A stretch of 64,000 nucleotides of DNA, from contig CAWICW010000024.1 of NCBI GenBank assembly GCA_963834685.1, forward strand, positions 11,102 to 75,101, written 5' to 3'. Shown here in pieces: positions 15,567 through 24,488 of the stretch. Position numbers and translations under genes: made by a program. Origin of the DNA: Palsa-504 sp963834685. Its GTDB lineage: Bacteria > Actinomycetota > Actinomycetes > Streptosporangiales > Streptosporangiaceae. The notes beneath the pieces were generated by a model. The model made no database searches, was not told the DNA's origin, and saw only the letters and a list, made by a program, of their open reading frames with translations. Numbering within the stretch: position 1 is the first letter of the stretch; each line of letters begins with the position of its first letter.

Positions 15567-18131
15567 ATGCAGTCCGCCACCGCTCTGCTCGCCGGCAACC
15601 TGCCCGCGGAGCCGAATAGCTTCATCGGCCGCGATCGTGACCTCGCTGAGCTGGCCAAGCTGCTCACCGAGGTGCGCGCGCTGACCCTGAGCGGCCCCGG
15701 CGGCATCGGCAAGACGCGGCTTGCCGTGCGGCTGGCCCGTGACGTGATCGGCTCGGCCGGGTGGGCAGACGGGACCGAGGTCGGGAGCACCGTAGGCGGG
15801 GCCGAGCTTGACGAGGCGTGGCTGGTGGAGCTGGCCGACTGGCGCGGGCAGACCGCACAGCGCGTGGCCGCCACCGTCGGCGTGCGCGAGGAGCCGGGCG
15901 TACCGCTGGCGCAGACGCTGGCCGAGGCGCTGCGCTCCCGGCGCATGCTGCTCGTGCTCGACACTTGCGAGCATCAGGTCGGTGACTGCGCCACGCTGGT
16001 CCAACTGCTGCTGGCCCGGTGCCCGTGGCTGCGGATCGTGGCTACCAGCCGTGAGCCGCTCCGGGTCCGCGGCGAGACGATCTGGCGGGTGCAGCCGCTG
16101 GACCTGCCGCCCGACGACGCGGTCGGCGACGAACTGGCCGGGCACGAAGCCATCCGGCTGTTCGCGGCGCGCGCGGCGGGCGCCCGGCCCGGCTTCAGGC
16201 TGACCGAAGCCAACGCGGCCGCGGTGGCCCGGCTGTGCCGGACGCTGGACGGCATCCCGCTGGGCATCGAACTGTCAGCGGCCCGGGTACGGGCGCTGTC
16301 GGTCGAGCAGATCGCCGACCGGCTCCGGGACCGGTTCCAGTTGCTCGACTCGGGCGACCGGACGGCGCCGCCCCGGCAGCAGACGCTGCGAGCCACCGTG
16401 GACTGGAGCTACGAACTGCTGGACGAGGCCGAGCAGATGCTGCTGCGCCGACTGGCCGTATTCTCCGGCTGGAACCTGGACATGGCCGAGCAGGTCTGCT
16501 CCGACGAGGCCATCCCAGCTGACGCGGTGCTCGATCTGCTCATCTCGCTCATCGACAAGTCACTGGTCGTGCTGGACGGCGAGACGGCCGGTGACGCCCG
16601 GTACCGCCTGCTCGACACGATCAGGGAGTACGCCGTCGAGCGGCTGGTCGCCGCGGGCGAGGAGTCCCTCCTGTTCCTGCGGCATCGTGACTGCATCCTG
16701 GCCCTGGTCGAGGACACCGCCCGCCGGATGTTCCGCCGCGGCGACCCGCCCTGGACGGTGCGGCGGGCGATCTTCCGCCGCGGCATCGCCGAATTCGGCA
16801 ACTTCCGGATCGCGCTGGCCACATCGCTGAGCCACGGGCACACCGCCGAGGGCCTGCGGCTGTGCACCGGCCTGCTGAACATGTGGGTCCCGCATGGCGA
16901 TCAGCGGGAGGCGGCCACCTGGTTCGACCGGTTCCTGGTCCAGGAGGGCGGCGAGGTCTCGCCGCAGGTCCGCGGGCGGGCCCTGGCCGGCCGTGCCGAC
17001 ATCGCCTTCGACCTGCAGGACTACGACACGCTGCTGCGCAGCGCCGAGCAGAGCCTGGAGATCAGCCGCGCGTGCGGAGATGCCTTCACCGTGCCGACCG
17101 CGTTGCGGACGCTGGGCCAGGGCGCCCTGCGGGCGGGCCGGTTCGCCGACGCCACCGCCCTGATCGACGAGGCCATCGAGGCAGCCGACGCGGCAGGTAA
17201 CGACTGGGAGGCGGGACTCACGCTCGCGGCCAAGGCCGCCATCGCGGTCCGCCAGAACACACTGAAATCGGCACAGCGGTCGTACGAGGCCGCGCTGGAG
17301 GTGCTGAGCGACAACAACCGCTGGGGGGTGGCCCAGATCCAGTACGGGCTGGGCACCCTGGCCCGCGCCCGGGGCGATGCCGACATGGCGCTGCGGCACT
17401 TCGAAGACGCCGCGGAGATCTTCCGTGAAGTGGACGCCTGGATCGAGATCGCCCGCTGCCTGGCCGGGGTCGGCTGGATCGCGCTGGCCGGCGGCGACCT
17501 AGAGCTGGCCCGGGCCCGGCTGGCCGAAGGCCTGCGGATCAACCAGGCCTGCGGTCAGCGGCTGGGCATTGCCCGCGGGCTGGAGGCGTTCGCGGCCCTG
17601 GCCGCGGCCCGACAGCAGCCCGAGCAGGCCGCCCGGCTGGCCGGAGCCGCCACCCAGCTGCGGGAGTCGCTGGGTCAGCCGACCGGCATCGGCTCCCGGG
17701 TCGAGGCGCTGCTCGAGCTGGCCCGCGACCGGCTCGGCGTGGCGGCGGCCGCCGCGCTGTTCGCCGAGGGCCGCGAGATGACGGCCGACGACGCGGTCGG
17801 CGACGCGCTCAGCTCGCACATCGAGACGGCCGCCGGGCTCCCCGCCAGCCCGGCGCATGCGGGGGCCAAGGACCCCGCCAGGCCCGGCGAGGCGGCCTGG
17901 GCCGACCCGACCCGGCTGGGCTCGGCCAGGTCGGCCAGCCCGCTCACCGCGCGCGAGCACGAGATCGTGGTCCTCATCGCCCGGGGCCTGTCCAACCGCC
18001 AGATCGCCGACGAGCTGGTGATCAGCCCGGCTACCGCGGCGCGTCACGTGGCCAATATCTTGTCCAAGCTCGGCTTCACGTCGCGTACACAGGTTGCCTC
18101 ATGGGCCGCGCGGCACGAGCTGCCCAGCTAA
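15567..18131 (+). CDS. Large NB-ARC/TPR LuxR-type transcriptional regulator
   Basis: An 854-residue signal-transduction ATPase with a C-terminal DNA-binding domain. Walker A SGPGGIGKT is at about residues 48-56, Walker B is LLVLDTCEH, and RIVATSREPLRV is a sensor motif of the AfsR/NB-ARC class. TPR-like helices occupy roughly residues 400-720. The C-terminal LuxR helix-turn-helix reads PLTAREHEIVVLIARGLSNR then QIADELVISPATAARHVANI. The start ATG at 15567 is preceded by TTGAGG. Its neighbours (mannosidase upstream, ligase-like ORF downstream) do not reveal its target. A related protein is encoded at 61371-63722. Confidence 0.88.
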   Translation: MQSATALLAGNLPAEPNSFIGRDRDLAELAKLLTEVRALTLSGPGGIGKTRLAVRLARDVIGSAGWADGTEVGSTVGGAELDEAWLVELADWRGQTAQRVAATVGVREEPGVPLAQTLAEALRSRRMLLVLDTCEHQVGDCATLVQLLLARCPWLRIVATSREPLRVRGETIWRVQPLDLPPDDAVGDELAGHEAIRLFAARAAGARPGFRLTEANAAAVARLCRTLDGIPLGIELSAARVRALSVEQIADRLRDRFQLLDSGDRTAPPRQQTLRATVDWSYELLDEAEQMLLRRLAVFSGWNLDMAEQVCSDEAIPADAVLDLLISLIDKSLVVLDGETAGDARYRLLDTIREYAVERLVAAGEESLLFLRHRDCILALVEDTARRMFRRGDPPWTVRRAIFRRGIAEFGNFRIALATSLSHGHTAEGLRLCTGLLNMWVPHGDQREAATWFDRFLVQEGGEVSPQVRGRALAGRADIAFDLQDYDTLLRSAEQSLEISRACGDAFTVPTALRTLGQGALRAGRFADATALIDEAIEAADAAGNDWEAGLTLAAKAAIAVRQNTLKSAQRSYEAALEVLSDNNRWGVAQIQYGLGTLARARGDADMALRHFEDAAEIFREVDAWIEIARCLAGVGWIALAGGDLELARARLAEGLRINQACGQRLGIARGLEAFAALAAARQQPEQAARLAGAATQLRESLGQPTGIGSRVEALLELARDRLGVAAAAALFAEGREMTADDAVGDALSSHIETAAGLPASPAHAGAKDPARPGEAAWADPTRLGSARSASPLTAREHEIVVLIARGLSNRQIADELVISPATAARHVANILSKLGFTSRTQVASWAARHELPS

Positions 18132-18372
18132 CCAGCATGCGTATATGTGCACGCGGTCCGGGCTCGATCCCGAACCAAGATGCACGTGGCCATGCATAGT
18201 TCGGTGCATGTGCACGCGGGTCGGCCCGGCGTAGCGTTCTATCGTCGCTAAAGCACGGCAGCCGCTGGTTCCCAAGGGGGGGTGGGAACCAGTAAAGCCC
18301 CGCCTCGGCGGCCGGGCGGGTCCCGGCTCCACGCCAGGACCCGCCTGTTGTTGCACCCAGCGGGAGGTTCTG

Positions 18373-19335
18373 GTGGAACTCGAGATCAGTGCCGGAGCAG
18401 GCATCGAGGCGAATCCGCGGACGCCGGACGCGCCGCAGCGGGCGGTGACCGAGCATATCCTGGCGCTCGCCGACCAGGCCGGATACGGAGCCGCGCTCAT
18501 CGACGCGGCGGCCCAGGGCCACTTCGAGGCCGCCGTGATCACCTGGCCGCAGTTCGCGCAGATGGTCCGCGCGGCGGCACGCGGCCTGTCCCGGCGCGGT
18601 CTGCGGGAGGCCGACACGGCGGGGATCTTCGTCGACGACGCGCTCAGTCACGCGGTGGCGGTACACGCCGTCCGGGCGGCCGGGGCCATCGCCGCGCCGG
18701 TTCGCCCGGCGCAGTCCGCGGCAGACGTCGCCGCCCAGCTCAAGGAACGCCGGGCCCGGCTGCTGATCACCTCGACTGGGCTGGCCGACCTGGCCATCCA
18801 GGCCGCCGAGCGCTCCTGGGTACGGCAGGTGTACGCGTTCGGCGAGGCCGAGGGCACCACGCCGTTCGGCTCCCTGCTGCAGACCCCGCGACACGGCCAG
18901 CTCCAGGCCAACGGCACCACCAGTCACAACGGCAGCAACGGCCGCAATGGCAGTAACGGCCATGCCCGCGGACCGGCGCCGGTCGGCAATGCCGACGGAC
19001 CGGCACAGGCGCAGGCCCCCGACCTGTCCGGGCTCGCACCGGACGGGCTCGCACCGGACGGGCTCGGGCCGGATCGGGCGGCCCCACAGCTGATCCGCCG
19101 ACCGGTACCCCAGCTGACCCGCCGGGACGTGGTGGTGGCGGCCCCGCCCTGCGGCGATCCGGAGGCCTACACCTCGCTGCTGGACCTGGCCCTGGCGGCC
19201 GGCGCCACCATCGTGGCGGCCCCGCTGGCCCAGGTCACGGCCGCGGTCGGCGTCTACAAGGGCACCGCCGCGATCGTGCCTCGCGGGACGGACGTGCCCG
19301 GGCTGCCCACGGGGCGGGTCCTGGCCGTGGGCTAG
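18373..19335 (+). CDS. AMP-ligase-like N-terminal fragment protein
   Basis: A 320-residue protein whose first ~170 residues resemble the N-terminal subdomain of acyl-CoA synthetases/adenylate-forming enzymes (ITWPQFAQMVRAAARGLSRR, AGIFVDDALSHAVAVHAVRA, AGAIAAPVRPAQSAADVAAQ). The adenylation core motif (STGTTG-PKG) and the C-terminal catalytic subdomain are absent. A low-complexity insert follows (Asn/Gly/Ser, then repeated LAPDG units), then a short segment reminiscent of the ligase core (AAGATIVAAPL). The start is GTG at 18373 after GGGAGG. Probably catalytically inactive or a regulatory remnant; codon use is normal and the frame is intact. Confidence 0.6.
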   Translation: MELEISAGAGIEANPRTPDAPQRAVTEHILALADQAGYGAALIDAAAQGHFEAAVITWPQFAQMVRAAARGLSRRGLREADTAGIFVDDALSHAVAVHAVRAAGAIAAPVRPAQSAADVAAQLKERRARLLITSTGLADLAIQAAERSWVRQVYAFGEAEGTTPFGSLLQTPRHGQLQANGTTSHNGSNGRNGSNGHARGPAPVGNADGPAQAQAPDLSGLAPDGLAPDGLGPDRAAPQLIRRPVPQLTRRDVVVAAPPCGDPEAYTSLLDLALAAGATIVAAPLAQVTAAVGVYKGTAAIVPRGTDVPGLPTGRVLAVG

Positions 19336-19593
19336 AGCTTGGGCGAGCGGCCGCAAGCATGGCGGCGGGGCGCCAGCGGTCAGCACACTGGTCGCAGTGA
19401 TCCCGCTCGCCCCTCGGATCACACGCGTGCGATGAACCCAACCAGTGGTTGTCGCATTCCGATGGCTCTTTCTGTACCCCGGCGTCGGACCCACCACACC
19501 GATGACCGGTCCGGCGCGAAGCCACGGGAGCTGGAACGATGAGTTACGGGCGGGCCGGGAGTCCAAGCTCTCGAGGCCAGCGGGAGGAGGAAC

Positions 19594-20424
19594 ATGAAGA
19601 CCGAGACGTTGCAGGTGCCGGGCGCATCGCTGTACTACGAGGTGCGGGGCTCTGGGCCGGTGCTGCTGATGATCCCGGGCGGACCGATGGACGCCGACGG
19701 GTTCAAGGACATTGCCGATCTGCTCGCCGACGACTACACGGTCGTGACGTATGACTGCCGCGGCAACTCGCGAAGCCCGATGCAGGGATCGTGGGATGAC
19801 CTGACGGTCGGGCTGTTTGCCGACGACGCCCACCGGCTGCTGGACGCGGTGGGCACTGACCAGGCCGACGTGCTCGGCTCGAGTGGCGGCGCGACGTACG
19901 CCCTGGATCTCGTGGCCAGGTATCCGGGCCGGGTGCGCACGCTGGTCGCGCACGAGCCGCCCGTGTCGGAGCTGCTGCCGGACGCCGCGCGGTACCACGC
20001 GCTGAACGAGCAGATCGGCGAGATCTACCGCAGCGAGGGCACGTTCGCGGCCCTGCAGATGTTCACGAAGGGCGTCGGCTTCGGCAACGGCGGTCCGTCC
20101 GCGCGGAGCGAGCAGACGCCGGAAGACGCGGCGGCGGGGGCGCGGATGGGCGCCAACCTGGAGCTGTTCGCCGGACGGCTGATCCCGATCATCGGCAACT
20201 ACGAGCCGGATCTGGCGGCGCTGCAGCGAAGCTCGACCCGCATCGTAGTGGGCGTGGGCGATGAGTCGACGCCGGAGCAGATGGTCTACCAGACCGCGCA
20301 CGCGCTGGCCGAGCGGCTCGGCGGCCAGCCCGCGCAATTCCCCGGTGGCCATGGCGGATTCGGCAGCCATCCCGAGGGGTTCGCCGCCAGGCTCCGCGAG
20401 GTACTGGCGGACGGCCAGTACTGA
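19594..20424 (+). CDS. Alpha/beta-fold hydrolase
   Basis: A 276-residue soluble serine hydrolase. Oxyanion region VLLMIPGGPMDADGF, nucleophile elbow LGSSGGATYALDL (Ser in GSSGG), and a C-terminal His in FPGGHGGFGSHPEGF complete a typical triad. The start is ATG at 19594 with a very strong GGGAGGAGGAAC. It resembles the many small actinobacterial hydrolases adjacent to regulators. Substrate unknown. Upstream, 19429-19456 contains an imperfect inverted repeat centred on CAACCAGTGGTTG that might be an operator. Confidence 0.85.
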   Translation: MKTETLQVPGASLYYEVRGSGPVLLMIPGGPMDADGFKDIADLLADDYTVVTYDCRGNSRSPMQGSWDDLTVGLFADDAHRLLDAVGTDQADVLGSSGGATYALDLVARYPGRVRTLVAHEPPVSELLPDAARYHALNEQIGEIYRSEGTFAALQMFTKGVGFGNGGPSARSEQTPEDAAAGARMGANLELFAGRLIPIIGNYEPDLAALQRSSTRIVVGVGDESTPEQMVYQTAHALAERLGGQPAQFPGGHGGFGSHPEGFAARLREVLADGQY

Positions 20425-20486
20425 GTGGCCGCAAGGGCTCGTGACGTCAGGGGATAACCGGAGCGGTCGCCGGGCCGGGCGGCCAG

Positions 20487-21992
20487 TCAGCCGGACGCGA
20501 TCGCGGGCTCTTCCTCCGGGACTTCGGCGCGCTGCGGCACGCGCTTCCTGGTACGGATGAGGGCCACGATCACCAGCAGGCTGGCCGCGTTGAGGATCGC
20601 CGCGAGGCCGAAGGCGGCCGCCATGCCGTGCGCTAGCACGTGCTGCAGCTGGGCCGCCGCGGTCAGGCCCGGCAGCGGATGCTCAGCCGCGTTCCGGCTC
20701 GCGGTGCCGAACACGGCGACCAGGACGGCTAGGCCGAGCGCGCCGCCGACCTGCTGCATCACGTTCACCATGCTCGAGGCGGCCCCGGAGTCCGCGGGCG
20801 CGACGCCAGCCAGCGACGCCGTGGTCAGCGGCACGAACACCAGGCCCATCCCGATGCCCAGGAGCATCATCGGGCCGAACACCCCGGACCAGTAGTCGGT
20901 CGCGGGCGAGACGCGCGACAGCCAGGCCAGCGAGACGATGGCCGGCAGCATCCCGGCGACCATGAGCGGCTTGGCGCCGAGCCGCGGCATCAGCCGGGGC
21001 GCCGTGCGCGACATCACGAACAGCGCCGCAGTCAGCGGCAGGAAGGCCACGCCCGCGCGCAGCGGGCTGAAGCCCATGACCCGCTGCAAGAACTGGGTGA
21101 GGAAGAAGAACACTCCGAACAGCCCGGCGAGCAGCAGCAGCCGGGCAATGAAGGAGCCCGACCGGCTGGCGTCGGCGAACAGGCGAAGCGGGGTGATCGG
21201 CTGGCGGGCCCTGGACTCGATGGCCAGGAAGCCGGCCAGCAGCACCGCGGCGGCGCCGAACGCGGCCAGCGTCAGGTGATCTCCCCAGCCGCTGGCCGCG
21301 GCCCGGACGAATCCGTACACGAGCGAGGCTACGCCGGCGGTGGACGTCACGGCGCCGGCCAGGTCGAACCGGCCCGCCTGGCGCGGGGTCTCGGCCACGA
21401 ACAGCGGCGCGATCGCTACCACGGCGATCCCGATCGGCACGTTGATGAACAGCACCCAGCGCCAGGACAGCCACTCGGTGATCACGCCGCCGAGCACCAG
21501 GCCGAGGGACGAGCCGCCGGTGATCACGCCCATGTAGATGCCGAGCGCGCGGGTCCGCTCCCGGCCCTCGGGAAAGCTGCTCACGATCAGGGCGAGCACG
21601 GCCGGGGCGGCCAGCGCGCCGCCCGCGCCCTGCACGGCCCGGGCGGCTAGCAGCATGCCGGCCGAGGTGGAGAGCCCGCCCGCCAGTGAGGCGAGGGTGA
21701 ACAGGCCGATGCCGGCCAGGAACACGCGCCGTCGGCCCAGGATGTCACCCGCCCGGCCGCCGAGTAGCAGCAGCCCGCCGAACGTCAGCGTGTAGGCGTT
21801 CATGACCCAGGACAAGCTGGTCGGGGAGAAACGCAGGCTGGTCTGGATGTGCGGCAGCGCGATGTTCACCACCGTCGCATCGAGGATGATCATGAGCTGG
21901 GCGCTGAGCATGATGGCCAGGGCCACGCCCGCCCGGCTCGAAGCGCTGGCCGCACCGATATCCGCATCACGGGTACGCAAAGAAGACAACAT
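20487..21992 (-). CDS. MFS drug-efflux transporter, EmrB/QacA (DHA2) family
   Basis: A 501-residue membrane exporter with about 14 transmembrane segments. Motifs: LDATVVNIALPHIQ (motif D1), GGRAGDILGRRRVF (motif A), RAVQGAGGALAAPAVLALI (motif C-like) and WRWVLFINVPIGI, all standard in DHA2 proton-drug antiporters. ATG 21992 lies only 1 nt from GGAGG, so the TTG at 21989 may be the actual start. It is divergent from a TetR gene with two palindromic operators between them, the classic layout of a repressor-controlled pump. Substrate unknown. Confidence 0.9.
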   Translation of the reverse strand: MLSSLRTRDADIGAASASSRAGVALAIMLSAQLMIILDATVVNIALPHIQTSLRFSPTSLSWVMNAYTLTFGGLLLLGGRAGDILGRRRVFLAGIGLFTLASLAGGLSTSAGMLLAARAVQGAGGALAAPAVLALIVSSFPEGRERTRALGIYMGVITGGSSLGLVLGGVITEWLSWRWVLFINVPIGIAVVAIAPLFVAETPRQAGRFDLAGAVTSTAGVASLVYGFVRAAASGWGDHLTLAAFGAAAVLLAGFLAIESRARQPITPLRLFADASRSGSFIARLLLLAGLFGVFFFLTQFLQRVMGFSPLRAGVAFLPLTAALFVMSRTAPRLMPRLGAKPLMVAGMLPAIVSLAWLSRVSPATDYWSGVFGPMMLLGIGMGLVFVPLTTASLAGVAPADSGAASSMVNVMQQVGGALGLAVLVAVFGTASRNAAEHPLPGLTAAAQLQHVLAHGMAAAFGLAAILNAASLLVIVALIRTRKRVPQRAEVPEEEPAIASG

Positions 21993-22105
21993 GCCTCCAT
22001 GGCGATCTGGATCCCGGGCGCTCGGCGGCGCGGGGACCCTGAGGAACCGTCGGAAGACCTCTGGCGGCTGACATACCGCTGGCCGGGCGGTACGATCAGG
22101 AATGA

Positions 22106-22147
22106 AGCGGAGGTCTACTCCGGTTACTATACGGAGGCAGCCTCCGT
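22106..22147. promoter_or_regulatory. TetR operators between exporter and repressor genes
   Basis: ACGGAGGCAGCCTCCGT (22131-22147) is a perfect 17-bp palindrome around a central A. CGGAGGTCTACTCCG (22108-22122) is a related, less perfect copy 23 bp away. They sit between divergent MFS and TetR genes, with a TACTAT -10-like box (22125-22130) between the two copies. Confidence 0.7.
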
Positions 22148-22177
22148 TTTGCAACCTCATTATGAGCGACCGGGACC

Positions 22178-22768
22178 ATGACCAGACCACCTGACCAGCC
22201 AACAGCGCGGCCGGCCGAGCAGTTGCGCGCCGACGCGCGGCAGAACCATGCCCGGCTGATCACCGCCGCCACCGCGGCCTTCACGGAAAAGGGCGCCGAC
22301 GCGCCGCTGGAGGACATCGCCCGGCGAGCCGGCGTCGGCATCGGCACGCTCTACCGCCACTTTCCCAGCCGGCTGGACCTGCAGGCAGCCGTCTTCCGCA
22401 CCCAGGTCCGCGCCATCTGCGAGCAGGGCGACGCGCTGCTCGCGACCGATGGGCCCGGGGAGGCTTTCGGCACCTGGCTTCGCGCCCTGGCCGGCTATCT
22501 GGTCATCAAGCGCGGCCTGTCGCGCGCGCTGATCGACGCGGTCGGCGCCGAGTCCGAGCTGATCACATCCTGCTGGATGGCCATGCGCGAGACCACCGAG
22601 CGGTTGCTGGTGAACGCGCAGCGGGCCGGGGCCATCCGGGAGGATGTCACCGCCCTGGACGTGATGCGACTGGTCCACGGGGTCGCGGTGAGCTCGGAGA
22701 AGGAGCCGAGCCGGGCCGATCTGCTGCTGACCGTCACCCTCGACGGCCTGGCGGCCAAGCCAGCCTGA
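22178..22768 (+). CDS. TetR-family transcriptional regulator
   Basis: A 196-residue repressor. The N-terminal helix-turn-helix is ARLITAATAAFTEKGADAPL then EDIARRAGVGIGTLYRHFPS, a textbook TetR domain. The C-terminal ligand domain contains WMAMRETTERLLVNAQRAGAI. The start is ATG at 22178. Divergent from the MFS exporter and very likely its repressor. Just after its stop lies a short tandem array of a 9-bp unit (CTGCCACGC, about three copies). Confidence 0.92.
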   Translation: MTRPPDQPTARPAEQLRADARQNHARLITAATAAFTEKGADAPLEDIARRAGVGIGTLYRHFPSRLDLQAAVFRTQVRAICEQGDALLATDGPGEAFGTWLRALAGYLVIKRGLSRALIDAVGAESELITSCWMAMRETTERLLVNAQRAGAIREDVTALDVMRLVHGVAVSSEKEPSRADLLLTVTLDGLAAKPA

Positions 22769-22811
22769 CGGCCACGACTGCCACGCCTGCCACGCCTGCC
22801 ACGAGAAAGAC

Positions 22812-23252
22812 TCAGAAGTCCGGCGGGCGGTTCTCGTAGGGAGTACTGAGGACGACGGTGGTCCGGGTGGATACCCCGCCCAGGGTTCGGATCTGGTACA
22901 GCAGATCCTCCAGCGCGGTCGGCGAGGCGACCCGTACCTTGAGGATGTAGTTCTCGTCTCCCGCGACACTGTGGCAGGCCTCGATGGCCGTCAGGTGCTG
23001 CAGCCGCTGCGGCAGGTCATCCGGGGCGGCGGCGTCGAACGGCTTGACCGACACGAAGGCGGTCAGCGGGAGCCCGACGTCCTCCGGGTCGAACATCGCG
23101 GCGTAGCCCTTGATCACGCCGTCCTGCTCGAGTCTGCGCACCCGCTGGTGCACCGCCGAGACCGAGAGGCCGGCTTGGCGGGCCAGTTCGGTGAAGCTCA
23201 TCCGGCCGTTGCGGGCCAGCAAGGACACGAGCTTGCGGTCGATCTCCTCCAC
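22812..23252 (-). CDS. Lrp/AsnC-family transcriptional regulator
   Basis: A 146-residue amino-acid-responsive regulator. Helix-turn-helix: DRKLVSLLARNGRMSFTELA then RQAGLSVSAVHQRVRRLEQD. The RAM/ASNC effector domain follows (AFVSVKP, ACHSVAGDENYILKVRV, TRTTVVLSTP). Size and order are typical. The upstream region is AT-rich and contains a spaced direct repeat that may be its own binding site. No clearly cognate amino-acid gene is adjacent; the truncated ABC-transporter start at 23383 may mark a lost target. Confidence 0.92.
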   Translation of the reverse strand: MEEIDRKLVSLLARNGRMSFTELARQAGLSVSAVHQRVRRLEQDGVIKGYAAMFDPEDVGLPLTAFVSVKPFDAAAPDDLPQRLQHLTAIEACHSVAGDENYILKVRVASPTALEDLLYQIRTLGGVSTRTTVVLSTPYENRPPDF

Positions 23253-23298
23253 GTGGTCACGTTAGCGCCATGGCTTCACCCCGGAGCCATAACAATAT

Positions 23299-23327
23299 AA
23301 CGGAATGGTCTCGGCGTTTACGGAATG
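23299..23327. promoter_or_regulatory. Direct repeat ACGGAATG x2, candidate AsnC-type site
   Basis: ACGGAATG occurs at 23300-23307 and 23320-23327, exactly 20 bp apart (two helical turns on one face), in the AT-rich region upstream of the Lrp/AsnC gene. Such phasing is expected for Lrp-family binding, but there is no direct proof. Confidence 0.35.
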
Positions 23328-23382
23328 TAACATCGCCGTTCGGGCTCTAACCGGCCCGCTGGCCGGAAGTTACGCTGCGACC

Positions 23383-23478
23383 ATGGCACAGATCATCACG
23401 GACCACGTAGAAAAGACCTACGCCGGGGCCTGTCGCCGGCGCGGTCGGCACCAGCGGCCTGCCCGTGCGAGACTGTAG
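23383..23478 (+). pseudogene. Possible remnant of an ABC-transporter ATPase gene (first ~15 codons)
   Basis: A 31-codon frame begins MAQIITDHVEKTYAG, which looks like the opening of a UgpC/MsmK-type sugar-transport ATPase, then continues as Arg-rich sequence to TAG just before the PAC2 gene. The Walker A region and everything after it are missing. Either a deletion removed the gene body or the resemblance is accidental. Confidence 0.25.
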
Positions 23479-23480
23479 GG

Positions 23481-24449
23481 ATGCAGCGGAACCCGGAAGA
23501 ACTCTACGAACTCGGTCCCGCCGCGCCTGATATCGCGGATGCGCCGATGTTGCACTACCTTGAGGGCTTCATCGACGCGGGCAACGCCGGCCGCCTGCTC
23601 GCCGAGCACCTGCTGAGCACTCTCCCCCACGAGACGGTGGCGCGGTTCGATGCGGACCGGCTCATCGACTACCGGTCCCGGCGCCCGCTGATGATCTACG
23701 ACAACAGCCACTGGGAGAGCTACGAGGCGCCCGAGCTTGCCCTGCACCTGCTGCGCGACCAGCACGAACGCCCCTTCCTGCTGCTGACCGGGCCCGAGCC
23801 CGACCACGAGTGGAAGCTGTTCACCGACGCGGTCCTGGACCTGACCGGACGGCTCGGCGTCGGCCTGGCGGTCGGCTTCCTGGGCATCCCGGCCGGAATG
23901 CCGCATACGCGGCCGCTGGGCGTGATCGCGCACGGAACCCGCGACGACCTGATCAGCGCGCACCAGCGCCTGCCGAGCCGGATCCAGCTGCCCGGCAGCG
24001 CCGCCGCCCTGCTCGAGCTGCGGCTCGGCGAGACGGGCCGGGACGCGCTCGGCTTCGCCGTACAGGTGCCGCACTACCTGGCCCAGGCCGTCTATCCCCC
24101 GGCCGCGCTGGCCCTGCTGGGCTCGGTGGTCACGGCCACCGGGCTCGGGCTGCCCGACGCCGAGCTCCGTGAGGCCTCGGCCCGGACGAACGAGGCGATC
24201 GAACGGCAGGTCGCCGAGTCGGCCGAGGTGGCCGAGCTGGTCCGCGCGCTGGAGCAGCAGTACGACACGGCGGCGGAAACCGACGGCGCCCGAGGCGGTG
24301 ACCTCGACCAGGGAGCTAGCCTGCTGGGCGAGGGTGAGTCCATGCCCACCGCCGACGAGCTCGCGGCCCAGTTCGAGCGGTTCCTGGCCGAGAACCAGGG
24401 CCGCATCGATCCGCCGGGACCGCGGACCACCGAGGGCCCGGACAGCTAA
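23481..24449 (+). CDS. PAC2-family protein (proteasome-assembly-chaperone-like)
   Basis: A 322-residue cytoplasmic protein of the actinobacterial PAC2 family. The hallmarks are MLHYLEGFIDAGNAGRLLAE at the N-terminus, RPLMIYDNSHWESYEAPELA, LLTGPEPDHEW and the segment VGFLGIPAGMPHTRP. The family is conserved in actinomycetes with proteasomes; its function there is not firmly established. The C-terminal ~80 residues are acidic and helical. The start is ATG at 23481 with no Shine-Dalgarno sequence visible. Confidence 0.9.
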   Translation: MQRNPEELYELGPAAPDIADAPMLHYLEGFIDAGNAGRLLAEHLLSTLPHETVARFDADRLIDYRSRRPLMIYDNSHWESYEAPELALHLLRDQHERPFLLLTGPEPDHEWKLFTDAVLDLTGRLGVGLAVGFLGIPAGMPHTRPLGVIAHGTRDDLISAHQRLPSRIQLPGSAAALLELRLGETGRDALGFAVQVPHYLAQAVYPPAALALLGSVVTATGLGLPDAELREASARTNEAIERQVAESAEVAELVRALEQQYDTAAETDGARGGDLDQGASLLGEGESMPTADELAAQFERFLAENQGRIDPPGPRTTEGPDS

Positions 24450-24488
24450 GCGGGGCGGCCATCGTCGTGGCGGCCGCAGTGCTCTGGC

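Noticed and set aside
18144..18220. Repeated ATGTGCACGCGG and a T-loop-like GGGCTCGATCCCG
   Set aside because: Only two copies of the 12-mer and no cloverleaf can be drawn, so not a tRNA and too little for a repeat element.
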